DNA of 64,000 nt from Candidatus Nitrotoga sp. M5 (GTDB lineage Bacteria; Pseudomonadota; Gammaproteobacteria; Burkholderiales; Gallionellaceae): positions 113,766 to 177,765 of the forward strand of contig NZ_CAKMNW010000067.1 in NCBI RefSeq assembly GCF_927904885.1, read 5' to 3'. Shown in pieces: positions 53,985 to 63,991 of the stretch. Made by a program: the position numbers and the translations under genes. Under the pieces are notes generated by a model. That model did no database searches and had not been told where the DNA came from. It worked only from the letters and a program-made list of their open reading frames with translations. Every line of letters begins with the position of its first letter. The stretch's first letter is position 1.

Positions 53985-55901
53985 TTAAACTACTTTGTTA
54001 TACGTTTTGGGCAGCGTGAAGAAAAATGTACTCCCCTCTCCGATTTCAGACTTTAACCATACCTTACCACCATACATTTCCACAATTTTTTTGACTAGAG
54101 AGAGTCCTACACCAGTACCTTCTACCTTATCCCTCGGCGTCAATGTCTGGAATAGCTGAAAGATTCGTTCAAAATGTCGCGTTTCGATACCGGGACCATT
54201 GTCTGTAATGCTGAACTCCCACAACTTATCCTCTGAATTACAACCAACGCCTGAGTTACAAGCAATGTGAATCTCGCCCTGTGATTTATCCATGTATTTG
54301 ATAGCATTGGAGAGCAAATTTTGAAATACTTGCTCGATACGGGTCGGCTCTATCATGATAGTCGGCAAAATATTTTCAATGATTACCTCAATATGGGAAG
54401 GTGGAGAAATGGAGTCAATAACCTCTCGCACTAACTGGTCGAGATTCACTGCGACAAGTCTCTCCTTCACTTGACCAACTCTCGAATATTGCAAAATTCC
54501 ATTAATTAGATTATCCATGCGGTATACCCTTTGAATGAGGAGATGCATATGTTTTTTGCCTTCCTCATCAAACTTGTCTGAATAATCATGGGAAAGCCAG
54601 CTTGCTAATGCACTGATGGCCCGCAATGGTGCTTTAAGATCATGAGACACCACATATGCAAAGTTTTTAAGTTCCTCATGGGTGTTTTCGAGCTCTTGAA
54701 TAAGACGCATCTTGTGTTCCTCCTCAAGCTTTCGCTCGCTGATGTCATTCACAATACAGGTGAACACTATATGGTCTTTCCAACGCATTTCTCCCACAGC
54801 AATTTCCATTGGAAATATTGTTCCATTTTTGTGCAGCCCTCTTACCTCTTCGACCACCCCTAGGTGCGTTTTGGCCACCCCGGTTCCCAGATGGCGTTTA
54901 AGAAAGTTTTCATTATTATTTGGATATATATTTGGCGTGAGAAAACTTACATTCTGACCAATAGCCTCATTCTCGGTGTAGCCAAAAATATCCTCGGCCG
55001 CTGGATTGAAGGTTTCTATAACTCCATATTCATTAGTTGAAATCACTCCTTCTATCAGGCTGTTCATCAGAGAACGTATATACGCTTCTCTATCTTTCAA
55101 CTTGCCGACGGTGTTAATGATGTGAATGTTCATGTCTTTCAAGGCTTGCATTAGTTGGCCAATTTCATCTGCCGACCGAACTTCGATGTGCTGCGAAAAA
55201 TTACCGGCTGCAACGCCACGAGCAACCTCGAATGCTTGCTCCAACGGCTTGAAAACAGCTCGCGTGAACGCAACACTGATCAATACTGCCAGTGCCAAGA
55301 TAAAAATTATCAAAGCGATAAATATATTGCGGATGATTGTGAAGTGGATTTGTTGACTTTCATATTTCTGTTTAGTTAGCTCAATTTGAAGAGTTGTGAG
55401 TGTGCTGATGTCTTCCATAACTAATTCATAGAGAGGATCAACTTTTGCTAAAACAATCTGATTTGCTTTTTTGAGTTCGCTGGCACGTAATGCAGATAAA
55501 GCAGGCAGCAGACCCTCATTGATTAACTTTGTTCGGTCTTCGTCAAATTTATCAGCCAGCATATCCCCGGCTGGGGTCAAATAGATTGTTATAAATTTTT
55601 TCCAAATTATGCTAATTTCTTTGACGTTTTTTTCGAATATTGCACTGTTGTTATCAATGACTTCTGGTGTTGGTGTTATGAAAGCGGCAGTAACGACAAA
55701 ACGGTTTTGCTGCAAGAGTGAACTGATTTGACCCAATTGTGCGAGCGGAATTACACGATCTTCATAAATGTTTTTTAGACCGGCGTTAGATTGACTCATC
55801 CCAAACAATCCAAGCATTTCAACGCCTAGCAGAAATACGACCAAGAAAGAAAGTGTGAAAATTAAACGCGTTCTAATAGTCAAATTTTTAAACATACGCA
55901 C
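53985..55901 (-). CDS. Membrane sensor histidine kinase (4HB-HAMP-PAS-HisKA-HATPase)
   Basis: 638 residues. First membrane helix at about 11-32 (TRLIFTLSFLVVFLLGVEMLGLFG), a periplasmic four-helix-bundle sensor (about 35-188), a second helix at about 190-211 (IIRNIFIALIIFILALAVLISVAF), HAMP (about 212-265) and PAS-PAC (about 280-395: LIEGVISTNEYGVIETFNPAAEDIFGYTENEAIGQNVSFL). HisKA has phosphoacceptor His in YVVSHDLKAPLRAI, the phytochrome-like HisKA type. The ATPase domain has N box QNLLSNAIKYMDKS and G boxes DNGPGIE and GTGVGLSLV. First gene of the signalling set; signal unknown. Confidence 0.94.
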   Translation of the reverse strand: MRMFKNLTIRTRLIFTLSFLVVFLLGVEMLGLFGMSQSNAGLKNIYEDRVIPLAQLGQISSLLQQNRFVVTAAFITPTPEVIDNNSAIFEKNVKEISIIWKKFITIYLTPAGDMLADKFDEDRTKLINEGLLPALSALRASELKKANQIVLAKVDPLYELVMEDISTLTTLQIELTKQKYESQQIHFTIIRNIFIALIIFILALAVLISVAFTRAVFKPLEQAFEVARGVAAGNFSQHIEVRSADEIGQLMQALKDMNIHIINTVGKLKDREAYIRSLMNSLIEGVISTNEYGVIETFNPAAEDIFGYTENEAIGQNVSFLTPNIYPNNNENFLKRHLGTGVAKTHLGVVEEVRGLHKNGTIFPMEIAVGEMRWKDHIVFTCIVNDISERKLEEEHKMRLIQELENTHEELKNFAYVVSHDLKAPLRAISALASWLSHDYSDKFDEEGKKHMHLLIQRVYRMDNLINGILQYSRVGQVKERLVAVNLDQLVREVIDSISPPSHIEVIIENILPTIMIEPTRIEQVFQNLLSNAIKYMDKSQGEIHIACNSGVGCNSEDKLWEFSITDNGPGIETRHFERIFQLFQTLTPRDKVEGTGVGLSLVKKIVEMYGGKVWLKSEIGEGSTFFFTLPKTYNKVV

Positions 55902-56084
55902 CTGCTTTATTATTCATTATGCTTTTGTCAAGAGTCCACACATGTACGTAGGAAAAGTGGTTTTCGTTCAGCTTTATCTCTTCCTGTTGCATGTCGAGTT
56001 ATTGTTCATCGTGAAAAACGGTTCAAATTCAGGCTTCGCTGTACACAATCTTACAAATTGTAAGCCTGACTCATGTCGAAAATA

Positions 56085-56107
56085 TTAAAGAGGTCAAGTC
56101 CTTCTAG
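56085..56107. repeat. Degenerate REP-like hairpin
   Basis: AAAGAGGTCAAGTCCTTCTA corresponds position by position to AAAGGGGTCAAAGCCCTTTA at 47414. It sits at the same distance upstream of a RAYT start. Confidence 0.55.
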
Positions 56108-56157
56108 TATAAATGTTCTGTTACTACCCTTCTCGTCATTGTAGTAGTTAGCTGTCA

Positions 56158-56805
56158 ATTGCGAGAAAACCTCGTTTTATCATCCCGGGTTTACCAGTCC
56201 ATGTTGTACAAAGAGGGCGAAGCCGAGAGCCTGTATTTATGATGATTCAGACTATCAGGTTTATCTCAGCCGATTAAAAGAAACGGCAGATAATATTTTT
56301 GCCAAATTCACGCTTATATTTGGTTAACAAATCATATTCATTTGTTGGCTAAGTCATCAGATGCTCAAGGGATTACAAGGATGTTCAATATATAGGACGC
56401 CATTACGTTCCATGCATTAACCATGCCTAAACAAGGAAGTGGGGCGATTTGGGAAGGATGCTATAAGCTAATCCCATGTAGTAATAAAGTTATCTAATAG
56501 GCTGTATGCGTTATATAAAATTTGATCCGGTGCGTGCCAATATGGTATCTACATCTTGACTATATCAATAGTCAAGTTTTCATAAGGATGGGCGGGGAGG
56601 GGCCGAGGATTTAAAACGTGCAGCCTATAGGGCGATATTTGCAAGGCATGTTGACGACAACGATTTGAGTAAAATACGAACAGCCTGGCAAATGGGCACG
56701 CCATTGGGAAATGATAGTTTTGGTCAAAAAATTGAAAGTAAACTTGGGTGTAAAGTAGGGCAGGCAAGTCGAGGTAGGGCAAATACAAAACCGCAGGATG
56801 TGTAA
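56158..56805 (+). pseudogene. REP-associated tyrosine transposase, full-length but degraded
   Basis: The start codon has become ATT. It is followed by ARKPRFIIPGLPVHVVQRGR, then SREPVF; a one-base loss near 56244 shifts the frame to DDSDYQVYLSRLKETAD. Later blocks are recognisable in several frames: VQYIGRHYVPCINHA (about 56370-56420), CMRYIKFDPVRANMVSTS (about 56505-56557) and the C-terminus LKRAAYRAIFARHVDDND, then LSKIRTAWQMGTPLGNDSFG, ending TAA at 56803-56805. Multiple stops make it inactive. RAYTs bind and mobilise REP hairpins. Confidence 0.88.
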
Positions 56806-57022
56806 CTATCCGGTAAAGAGCTTTTTCCCCTTTAACTGAAAGCGTTAAAAAGTGAGATGCTTGCTGGGTGCTCAAAGTCTGTTTGTTCAGAGTTAGACAA
56901 TCTATTACTTCTATTTTGATTGGAGAAACAGATAATGTCCTGCCTTTTTGCAACCAGTCCTGAGGCACCCAGTTTTTTTCTTAAGGTTTACAAATAACTG
57001 CCACTTTGCATATATCTCTTGC

Positions 57023-57103
57023 TCAATCATCCAGTTGAGAAAGCCAGAACCACCAGATAATTACAGCGATTAAAGCAACGCCTATCAGGTTCGCGATCAT
57101 CAT
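57023..57103 (-). CDS. 26-residue membrane peptide overlapping the copper ATPase stop
   Basis: [18 protein letters not shown] then FWLSQLDD. One hydrophobic helix with a WWFW cap. ATG 57103 overlaps the ATPase TGA (ATGA) and is preceded by AGGAG at a good distance, so translational coupling is likely. From memory, cupredoxin-domain proteins beside CopA-type ATPases have very similar N-terminal anchors (IGLALIALIVWWFWL); here the cupredoxin domain is missing. It may be a genuine small transporter-associated peptide or the remnant of that anchor. Confidence 0.65.
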   Translation of the reverse strand: MMIANLIGVALIAVIIWWFWLSQLDD

Positions 57104-59352
57104 GATAAGTCTCCTCGTGTTGATTGAGTTGTTTTCAAAAAACGCAGGCGGTTAGCATTCATCACCACAGTCACTGATGACATCGCCATCGCAGCGCCAG
57201 CTATCATCGGGTCGAGTAATAAACCCATCACCGGATACAATACACCAGCGGCGACCGGAATACCCAGAGAGTTGTAAATGAATGCCCCGAACAGGTTCTG
57301 TTTTATATTGCGCACTGTGCCGCGCGATATATTAATCGCATCTACAATCCCGTTGAGCGAGCCGCGCATCAAAGTAATGTCAGCACTTTCAATTGCAACA
57401 TCAGTGCCAGTGCCGATGGCAAAACCAACATCAGCTGTTGCCAGTGCAGGTGCATCATTTATGCCGTCACCCACCATGCCGACCAGTTCACCTTGTTGCT
57501 GCAGGCGCGTAATCGCGTCGGCTTTTTCATTGGGCATAACTTCTGCAATTACAGTGTCGATACCGACCGATTTGGCAACTGCTCTCGCAGTGACTTCATT
57601 GTCACCTGTGAGCAAAATTACTTTAATGCCAGTCTGCTGAATACGAGCAATCGCCTGCTTCGAATCTTGCTTGATTGGGTCAGCGATGGTGATCACGGCC
57701 GCAGCCTTACCCTCGATTGCTAGAAATACCGGGGTTTTGGCTTCGGCAGCACGTAGCTTAGCCTCACTTTCTAAGGCATTAATATTAATGTTGTTTTCCT
57801 GCATCATTTTTTTGTTACCGAGCAGAATGTGTTTACTATTTGCTTTCGCTTTTACACCCTGACCAGAAATTGCCGTAAAACTATCAATTTCGAACAAGGT
57901 AAGATTGCGTTGCTTTGCGGCTTCAACAACGGCTTCTCCAAGTGGATGTTCAGAACCAATTTCTATACTGGCTGCGAGCGCTAAACATTCATCTTCTGAC
58001 ATATGCAGAGCTGACATGATATTGGTCACTGCAGGACGGCCTTCAGTGACGGTGCCAGTTTTATCCAGCACTACGGTAGTGAGTTTGCCGGCCTGCTGCA
58101 GGGCATCGCCATTGCGAATTAAAATGCCAGATTCGGCTGCCTTGCCAACACCCACCATAATGGAAATAGGTGTTGCCAGACCCAGCGCACATGGACAGGC
58201 AATAATTAATACTGTCATGGTGGTCACAAGCGCATAACTAAAGCTTGGCTCCGGCCCGAAATTAAGCCAGACCAGGAAGGTGATCACGGACAGAATTAAC
58301 ACCGTCGGCACGAACACTGAAGCCACCTTGTCGACCAGACGACCGATGGCTGGTTTGCTGGCCTGCGCTTTGCGTACCATGCCAATAATCTGTGCCAGTG
58401 CAGTGTCTTTACCGATGCGTGTTGAAACAAATAAAAACGAACCGGTTTTATTGATCGAACCTGCGACGACTGCCTCTCCAACTGATTTTTCTACCGGCAT
58501 GGGTTCACCCGTGAGCATGGATTCATCGACGCTGGAGGCGCCATCTATGATCGTACCATCGACCGGAATTTTTTCACCGGGACGAACTCGCAGTGTTTCT
58601 TGCAAACCGACATTTTCAATAGGCACATCGATTTCTTTGCCGTTACGCACTACGCGTGCTGTTTTTGGTTGCAGACCAATCAAGCGTTTGATGGCTTCAG
58701 AGGTATTTCCACGTGCCTTGCTTTCCAGTGCCGAGCCTAGATTAATCAGCGACAGAATCACTGCAGCAGCTTCGAAATAAACATGTTGAACTGTCGGCGG
58801 TAGCCAGTGGGTGAAAACCACCACAAACATCGAGAATACCCAGGCAGAACCTGTACCCAGAGCAATCAGGGTGTCCATGTTAGCGTTATGAATGGTCAGT
58901 GCCTTCCAGGCGCCGGTGTAATAACGTCTGCCAGAATAAATCATCACTGCTAAGGTTATCAGGCCGATGAGAAACCAGAGTCCGCGGTCGGCATCCGTCT
59001 GCATTTCAGGCAGGTGGCCAGTCATGTCAAACAGCATTAATGGGAAACCCACTAATGCTGCTGCAAGTGATTGGCGTAGGGATTGTTTGTAATGCACACG
59101 GTCAAGCTGTTCTTTTTCTGCAACCTGATCAGCTTCACTCGCGGTCAATTCAGCTGCATTGTAGCCTGCTGCCTTGACTGCTTTTACCAGTGCATCCGCA
59201 GAAACATCACCGGTAACATTGGCGGTATGCTCAGCAAAATTTACTGCTGAAGTCATCACGCCTGGTACGCGGCTTAATGCTTTTTCAACACTCGAGACAC
59301 AACCCGCACAGGTCATGCCAGAGATCGATAACTTTAAGTTTTGCTCTGACAT
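57100..59352 (-). CDS. copA: Copper-translocating P1B-type ATPase
   Basis: Exports Cu(I) from the cytoplasm at the expense of ATP. 750 residues. One N-terminal HMA domain (about 5-70) with the [15 protein letters not shown] metal site. Eight transmembrane helices, with the CPC motif in [27 protein letters not shown]. Actuator TGEPMPV, phosphorylation motif [11 protein letters not shown] motif [11 protein letters not shown] and hinge [10 protein letters not shown] are all intact. The CPC motif with the single HMA fits subtype 1B-1 (Cu/Ag). It lies 125 bases downstream of the HMA-AraC regulator, same strand, so both probably form one metal-responsive unit. Confidence 0.95.
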   Translation of the reverse strand: MSEQNLKLSISGMTCAGCVSSVEKALSRVPGVMTSAVNFAEHTANVTGDVSADALVKAVKAAGYNAAELTASEADQVAEKEQLDRVHYKQSLRQSLAAALVGFPLMLFDMTGHLPEMQTDADRGLWFLIGLITLAVMIYSGRRYYTGAWKALTIHNANMDTLIALGTGSAWVFSMFVVVFTHWLPPTVQHVYFEAAAVILSLINLGSALESKARGNTSEAIKRLIGLQPKTARVVRNGKEIDVPIENVGLQETLRVRPGEKIPVDGTIIDGASSVDESMLTGEPMPVEKSVGEAVVAGSINKTGSFLFVSTRIGKDTALAQIIGMVRKAQASKPAIGRLVDKVASVFVPTVLILSVITFLVWLNFGPEPSFSYALVTTMTVLIIACPCALGLATPISIMVGVGKAAESGILIRNGDALQQAGKLTTVVLDKTGTVTEGRPAVTNIMSALHMSEDECLALAASIEIGSEHPLGEAVVEAAKQRNLTLFEIDSFTAISGQGVKAKANSKHILLGNKKMMQENNININALESEAKLRAAEAKTPVFLAIEGKAAAVITIADPIKQDSKQAIARIQQTGIKVILLTGDNEVTARAVAKSVGIDTVIAEVMPNEKADAITRLQQQGELVGMVGDGINDAPALATADVGFAIGTGTDVAIESADITLMRGSLNGIVDAINISRGTVRNIKQNLFGAFIYNSLGIPVAAGVLYPVMGLLLDPMIAGAAMAMSSVTVVMNANRLRFLKTTQSTRGDLS

Positions 59353-59477
59353 AATATTTACTCCATTGTTTATTAATGATTGAACTACGGGTAAATAATA
59401 GGTTCGCTGTCAGTTAAATACGTTACAGAATTATCAGTATTCTTTACAAAATTCTGGAAATCTGCAGCGTCATTGGC

Positions 59478-60083
59478 TTAGCTCGGAGTTTTGATTTTAT
59501 CCAGCGGTCGGCGTTGTTGATTATCTTTAAGGTTTTTGAAAGCACTGGGGGTCATCCCGGTAACCTGTTTAAACTGAGAGCTTAAATGTGCCGGGCTGCT
59601 GTAGCCTAGTCGCCAGGCGATTTCGCTCTGGCAGAGTTCGTCGTATACCAGCAGCTCTTTAATACGCTCAATCTTGAGCTTAATATAATATTTTTCAATG
59701 GTCACTCCTTCGACCGAAGAAAACAGATGGCTCAAAGAGTGGTAATCCTGTTTGAGCTTGTCGGCGATATAGTTGGATAGTTTGATGTTTTCCAGATCCT
59801 GATCGCCGTGCGTCAGTTGAATGAGTACCGATTTAATATGTTCAATCATCGCTTGTTTGCGATTGCTAACCAGCTCGAAACCTAAGGGCACTATCGCCTG
59901 CCGGATACGTTCGATATCTTGATCGGCGAGTTTTTCCTCAGCAAAATTGATTTCGCCCATGTGTACGTTGGCGGAATCATAGCCAAGCTGTGTCAGGGTG
60001 TTTTTAATTACCAGCACGCAGCGGTCGCACACCATGTTTTTAATAATCAGCTTCACGGTGTTCTGACGTTCTGGCTTAAACAT
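59478..60083 (-). CDS. AraC-type regulator with HMA-like metal-binding N-terminus
   Basis: 201 residues. The N-terminal roughly 70 residues (VKLIIKNMVCDRCVLVIKNTLTQLGYDSANVHMGEINFAE) read as a heavy-metal-associated fold with the CDRC pair at about residues 19-22. The C-terminal region (about 100-185) is an AraC/XylS double helix-turn-helix with the signature CQSEIAWRLGYSSPAHLSSQFKQVTGMTPSAFK. A lone metal-binding fold joined directly to an AraC DNA-binding domain suggests a Cu/Ag-responsive activator of copA. Start ATG 60083. Confidence 0.88.
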   Translation of the reverse strand: MFKPERQNTVKLIIKNMVCDRCVLVIKNTLTQLGYDSANVHMGEINFAEEKLADQDIERIRQAIVPLGFELVSNRKQAMIEHIKSVLIQLTHGDQDLENIKLSNYIADKLKQDYHSLSHLFSSVEGVTIEKYYIKLKIERIKELLVYDELCQSEIAWRLGYSSPAHLSSQFKQVTGMTPSAFKNLKDNQQRRPLDKIKTPS

Positions 60084-60369
60084 TTATTTAGCTGATAAAC
60101 GAAAGCCACGCGCTTGCTTTGGTTCAGCGGCGCTGGCCAGACGGAATTAATGCCGCTGGAACGTAGGCTTTCTAAAAAATCTGGCATGCTCAAATTGTCC
60201 TGATGTTGACGGTGGTATACGGTATTTAAAATTTAACTCTTAGTGAAACAGTTAACACTAGAGTTGTTCCCTTTATACTATAAGAATGGGCCAGGAGAAA
60301 AAAATGCTCTTGTGATTCTGTATAATTTTAATCAAAGGGTGGGCAGGACTAAGGAAATAAGTCGATCAG

Positions 60370-60510
60370 CTTAGGTGCTAGTTGCAAGTGATGTTGACGA
60401 CAATGTATTGAGTAAAATACGAACCGCCAAGCAAACGAGCAGTCCATGGGGGAGATGATTGTTTGCGTACAAAAAATGAAAATAAGTTTGGGTGTAAAGT
60501 GCGGTGATGG
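60370..60510 (+). pseudogene. RAYT C-terminal fragment
   Basis: The frame reads LVASDVDDNVLSKIRTAKQT then SSPWG and a stop, matching VDDNDLSKIRTAWQMGTPLG of the RAYT pseudogene at 56158-56805. The following DNA continues the resemblance (AAAAATGAAAATAAGTTTGGGTGTAAAGT) out of frame. It is a third RAYT trace in the window. Confidence 0.75.
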
Positions 60511-60614
60511 TGGGTATGATTGACGCTGCCCGCGTGAGCACAAAGACTTGCCAACGCTTCTTGGCTTGAACTCGAGCCAGATTTTGAAGGTCACTCAAGT
60601 AGCTTTTTCAATAA

Positions 60615-62333
60615 TTATTCGATCAAGTAGCGCTTGGCAAAATCAGAGGAGGGCAGCCCCGCTGCAAAGTAATAGCCCTGAAACAAGTCGGAACCCAGCG
60701 TAGCAAGAACAGCCAACTCTTCGGAAGTTTCAATACCTTCGGACACGAGCTTTACATTAAGTGTACGCGCCAGCATCGTTACCGCCATGGCGATGCCATG
60801 TTGGTGTTTATCGGCAGCGATACGAGATATAAAGCTGCGATCCAGTTTTAGCTTGTTGAATGGAATATAGGTTAAATAACTTAGCGAGGAATAGCCCGTG
60901 CCAAAATCATCAATAACGATATTAAAACCAGCCGCTCTTAATTCATTGAGCGCTATCAATATATTATCCTCATTTTCCAATAACAGGCTTTCGGTAATTT
61001 CCAGCTCTAAACGTGAAGCTGCTGCGCCATAGCTTGCGACTGCGCACTTAATTTTATTCACAAAATTACGATCACTAAACTGTACCGCGCTGATATTAAC
61101 CGCCAACTTAAAAGTGGGTGCCAACTGAAAGCGGCTCTCCCAATCAACAATTTGCTGCAACGCGGCATCCAGAACCCAGTCGCCAATAGCATGAATAGCG
61201 CCTGTACGTTCGGCAAGTGGAATAAACTCGAGAGGACTTACGCTGCCCAGCTCGTCGTCGTTCCAGCGCAACAAAACCTCTGCACAGATTAATGTGCCAT
61301 CTACGTCTACCTGCGGCTGGTACACCAAATTAAAGCCTCCGGTTTGTACCGCTTGGCGCAAACGATTTTGCAGGCTATAACAGCGATCCGTGCGTAGCCG
61401 CATTTCTTCGCTATATGATTGGACGATGTTCTGCCCCTGTGCCTTGGCTTCATACATCGCCACGTCAGCCTCGCGCAATTTTGACTGCAAATACTTGGAT
61501 CTGGGCGATATTAGTGTCAAGCCAATACTGACTCCAATGTAGAGGCAGTGTTCGTTCACATAAAAGGGCGCGGCGAGGCCGTTGACAATGGATTCGGCGC
61601 GATTGGTTGCACTCTGTAACGCTAAAGACTCGTCGCTGCCAAGATCCTCTAACAGCACGCTGAACTCATCGCCTCCAGTGCGGCAGACTCCCTGTGCAAC
61701 ATTAATTGTCGAGTTAATGCGTTCGGCAACCAATTGCAACAGGCAATCACCGACCTGATGTCCCAGTGAGTCGTTTACCTGTTTAAATTGGTCCAAATCG
61801 AGAAACAGTAAAGCCCCCCAATTGGAGCGGTTTGGCATCTGATCTAATGCTTCAATACGCGACATCAGGTAGCGGCGATTGGGTAGTTTAGTCAACTGAT
61901 CGTGAACGGCTTGATATTCGATTTCCTGACGCGCCTCAACGCGATCAGTAATATCATGGTAGGTACCTAACAGGCCAATGACATTACCATCAGAATCTTT
62001 GAGCGGAATTTTGTTAGTTTCCAGCCAGTAAGTACGGTTGTCGGCCCGAGTTTGTGGTTCTTCGATGCGCAGCTTTGGCATCCCGCTAGACATCACCGCT
62101 CGGTCGTCATCAACAAAAGCCTGCATCTGATCTTGTGACGCACTGGTATCAAAGTCGGTTTTGCCGATTATATCGGCAACTGAGTCAAAGCCGATGTCGC
62201 GGGCAAAGGCCAGGTTGGCGCCACGGTAGGTATGATTGAGGTCTTTCCAGAATACTCGTCCAGGCATAGTATCCAGCACTAGCTGAAACTGGTTATCATC
62301 AATTATGTCGCTATCAGACCAGCGTTCTTTCAT
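60615..62333 (-). CDS. PAS-GGDEF-EAL cyclic-di-GMP signalling protein
   Basis: 572 residues from ATG 62333 (MKERWSDSDIIDDNQF), chosen because the longer frame (to 62438) adds a leader unlike any PAS protein; the ribosome binding site is weak. PAS with PAC at about 10-130 (FWKDLNHTYRGANLAFARDIGF, LGTYHDITDR). The GGDEF domain (about 135-300) has an intact RTGGDEFSV active site and no RxxD inhibitory site at the usual place. The EAL domain (about 320-565) keeps Glu in AEVLLRW, ITES, IDDFGTGYSSL, KLD and EGIET, so a phosphodiesterase is also plausible. No membrane segment. Net direction of activity cannot be read from sequence. Confidence 0.92.
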   Translation of the reverse strand: MKERWSDSDIIDDNQFQLVLDTMPGRVFWKDLNHTYRGANLAFARDIGFDSVADIIGKTDFDTSASQDQMQAFVDDDRAVMSSGMPKLRIEEPQTRADNRTYWLETNKIPLKDSDGNVIGLLGTYHDITDRVEARQEIEYQAVHDQLTKLPNRRYLMSRIEALDQMPNRSNWGALLFLDLDQFKQVNDSLGHQVGDCLLQLVAERINSTINVAQGVCRTGGDEFSVLLEDLGSDESLALQSATNRAESIVNGLAAPFYVNEHCLYIGVSIGLTLISPRSKYLQSKLREADVAMYEAKAQGQNIVQSYSEEMRLRTDRCYSLQNRLRQAVQTGGFNLVYQPQVDVDGTLICAEVLLRWNDDELGSVSPLEFIPLAERTGAIHAIGDWVLDAALQQIVDWESRFQLAPTFKLAVNISAVQFSDRNFVNKIKCAVASYGAAASRLELEITESLLLENEDNILIALNELRAAGFNIVIDDFGTGYSSLSYLTYIPFNKLKLDRSFISRIAADKHQHGIAMAVTMLARTLNVKLVSEGIETSEELAVLATLGSDLFQGYYFAAGLPSSDFAKRYLIE

Positions 62334-62524
62334 ATAAAAAATTACCCTATTTAAACAACCCGATAAAGCGGGTATCTGTATTCCTGCTAATAATTTCTCA
62401 CGCTGCCTTGGGCAGTCATACCTCAGCGTTGAGTGCAATCGATAATTGTTATAAACATAAATTTGTAATTCAAGCTATCTGGTAGTGCTTTACCTATGGT
62501 CTGGTAATGTCAGCAATGCTCACT

Positions 62525-62757
62525 TTCTTGTTTCAAGCTGCTGAAGAAGCTTTCCACGGTGGAATTATCCAGCAAGCACCTTTACGAACTATGCTGCCTT
62601 TTATGACATGTATTTTCAGTAGCTTTCTGATAGTCTGACTCACACCTTGAGAATCGCGATCTGGATGATGGATTAGTCCTGTTTGATATTTAGGTCGCCA
62701 GATTGCCATTGTCAATGCGTCCCATACTGGCAGATTAACCAGCTTTACTGTGTTCAT
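62525..62757 (-). pseudogene. IS3-family transposase, small decayed fragment
   Basis: The minus-strand frame carries DALTMAIWRPKYQTGLIHHPDRDSQGVSQTIRKLL, the region around the second catalytic Asp of IS3 OrfB. After a frameshift, NNSTVESFFSSLKQE-like sequence (62525-62570) holds the Glu region. No terminal repeats are seen. Confidence 0.8.
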
Positions 62758-63370
62758 ATGAGTGTCACATCTGCGGGATAAAATCAGTCAAACTGCGAAT
62801 TGTCGCTGTACCAGTTTATAGAACACAGGCTGCAGGTTATTACTGTAGTGGCACCTTGAATTTCTGTGGCTTTACGCTACAACACGTTGGTATTGATAGC
62901 AAAACTGCAGGCGCCTCTGCTCGATAATATTGTCGTTCAATTACCAAGTTTAACGGCACCTATTTTAAATTCTTTATGTGTATTACTTTCTTACTGCCAT
63001 TTTAATTTCTTCAATACAGTGGAGAACGTGCCAAAAAAATTGTATGTGACAGTCTAGAACCAGATAATGGTTCATCAACAATAGTTTCTAGTAAATTTTG
63101 GTAAAAATAAGGACAATAATAAAATTTCACATTTTTAAATGTGATGGCAGGCAAAACTGTAGCCAAGTGAGTTCAAAAGCTGAAGTTGAAATTTTTAGAC
63201 ATGAGTTGTCCAAATAGAAAAATGCATAGAGACGACGATTGAAAACCACGTGAAATTATCATAATTTAATATCAAATTATTAGAGTAATATATTAAGAAG
63301 TAACATCATGTTATCCTCCTTTATGTAAGCGCACTTATTTCAAAGTTAACTTGACAAAACCTTAAGTTTT
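62758..63370. other. AT-rich intergenic region
   Basis: 613 bases with no supported gene. A 63-codon plus-strand frame at 62866-63057 shows no family features. No clear hairpin terminator for the CIA30-like gene was found. Confidence 0.4.
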
Positions 63371-63991
63371 TTAATCAACTGTATAAAATTTTATTGATCC
63401 AACACATAGGTCAGCCTTGAAGGTTCTACCTATACCAACTAAACCTATGCGTTTGAGTTTATCATTGTGAAATTTTGTTGTTGTTCTGTAGGCGTCCAGA
63501 TTAGCAAAAGGAATGCGAATTGTTTGCCACTCAGGCTCGGCTTTAAAGCTATAACGGTATGATTGCCACGGCAGCCAGAGTTCAGTTGTACGTAAATGAA
63601 TATTGTAGCTTTCGCCGTTACCAGAAATGATGAGTTCAACACCGGCATAGGCTGATGCATCGAACGATTTATCTTTAGTTAAATCCAGTGCAATTTGCAC
63701 AAAACCGCCGTTGTTGTCGGTAGAGACATCGCCGCGCATACGCAGACAATTCCTGCCTTTATAGTTATCAAGTGTTAAATCGCCCTTGGAAACGCCACCC
63801 ATGACCTGGTCGGTGACCAGCCGCCATTGTGTACCCAGGCTAGAAGTTAGATTGTCACTGGCTCTGTCATCAATAATCAAATCTTTTGCTAACACGATAT
63901 TGCTCGCCCCAAGGTTTATCGAAAAGCTTATCAAAAGATATATAAGTAGTCGACGCTGAAATAAACATAACCTATTGATGTTATGTTGCAT
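63371..63991 (-). CDS. Exported CIA30 (NDUFAF1-like) domain protein
   Basis: 206 residues. A signal peptide of about 35 residues (LLIYLLISFSINLGASNIVLAKD) precedes a CIA30-type beta-sandwich (about 38-205): WRLVTDQVMGGVSKGDL, LRMRGDVSTDNNGGFVQIALDL, YAGVELIISGNGESYNIHLRT, WQTIRIPFANLDAYR, LKRIGLVGIGRTFKADLCVGSIKFY. The domain takes its name from a mitochondrial complex I assembly factor. In bacteria its role is unknown, and the exported form argues against a complex I role here. Start ATG 63991 lies 9 bases from the window edge; its promoter is outside. Confidence 0.88.
   Translation of the reverse strand: MQHNINRLCLFQRRLLIYLLISFSINLGASNIVLAKDLIIDDRASDNLTSSLGTQWRLVTDQVMGGVSKGDLTLDNYKGRNCLRMRGDVSTDNNGGFVQIALDLTKDKSFDASAYAGVELIISGNGESYNIHLRTTELWLPWQSYRYSFKAEPEWQTIRIPFANLDAYRTTTKFHNDKLKRIGLVGIGRTFKADLCVGSIKFYTVD

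Noticed and set aside
56549..56968. 139-codon minus-strand frame
   Set aside because: It is the antisense of the RAYT pseudogene 3' part, whose protein motifs read clearly on the plus strand.
60053..60187. 44-codon minus-strand frame (MPDFLESLRSSGINSVWPAP)
   Set aside because: An AGGA site is present but the frame overlaps the AraC-type gene start and matches no family; not strong enough to call.
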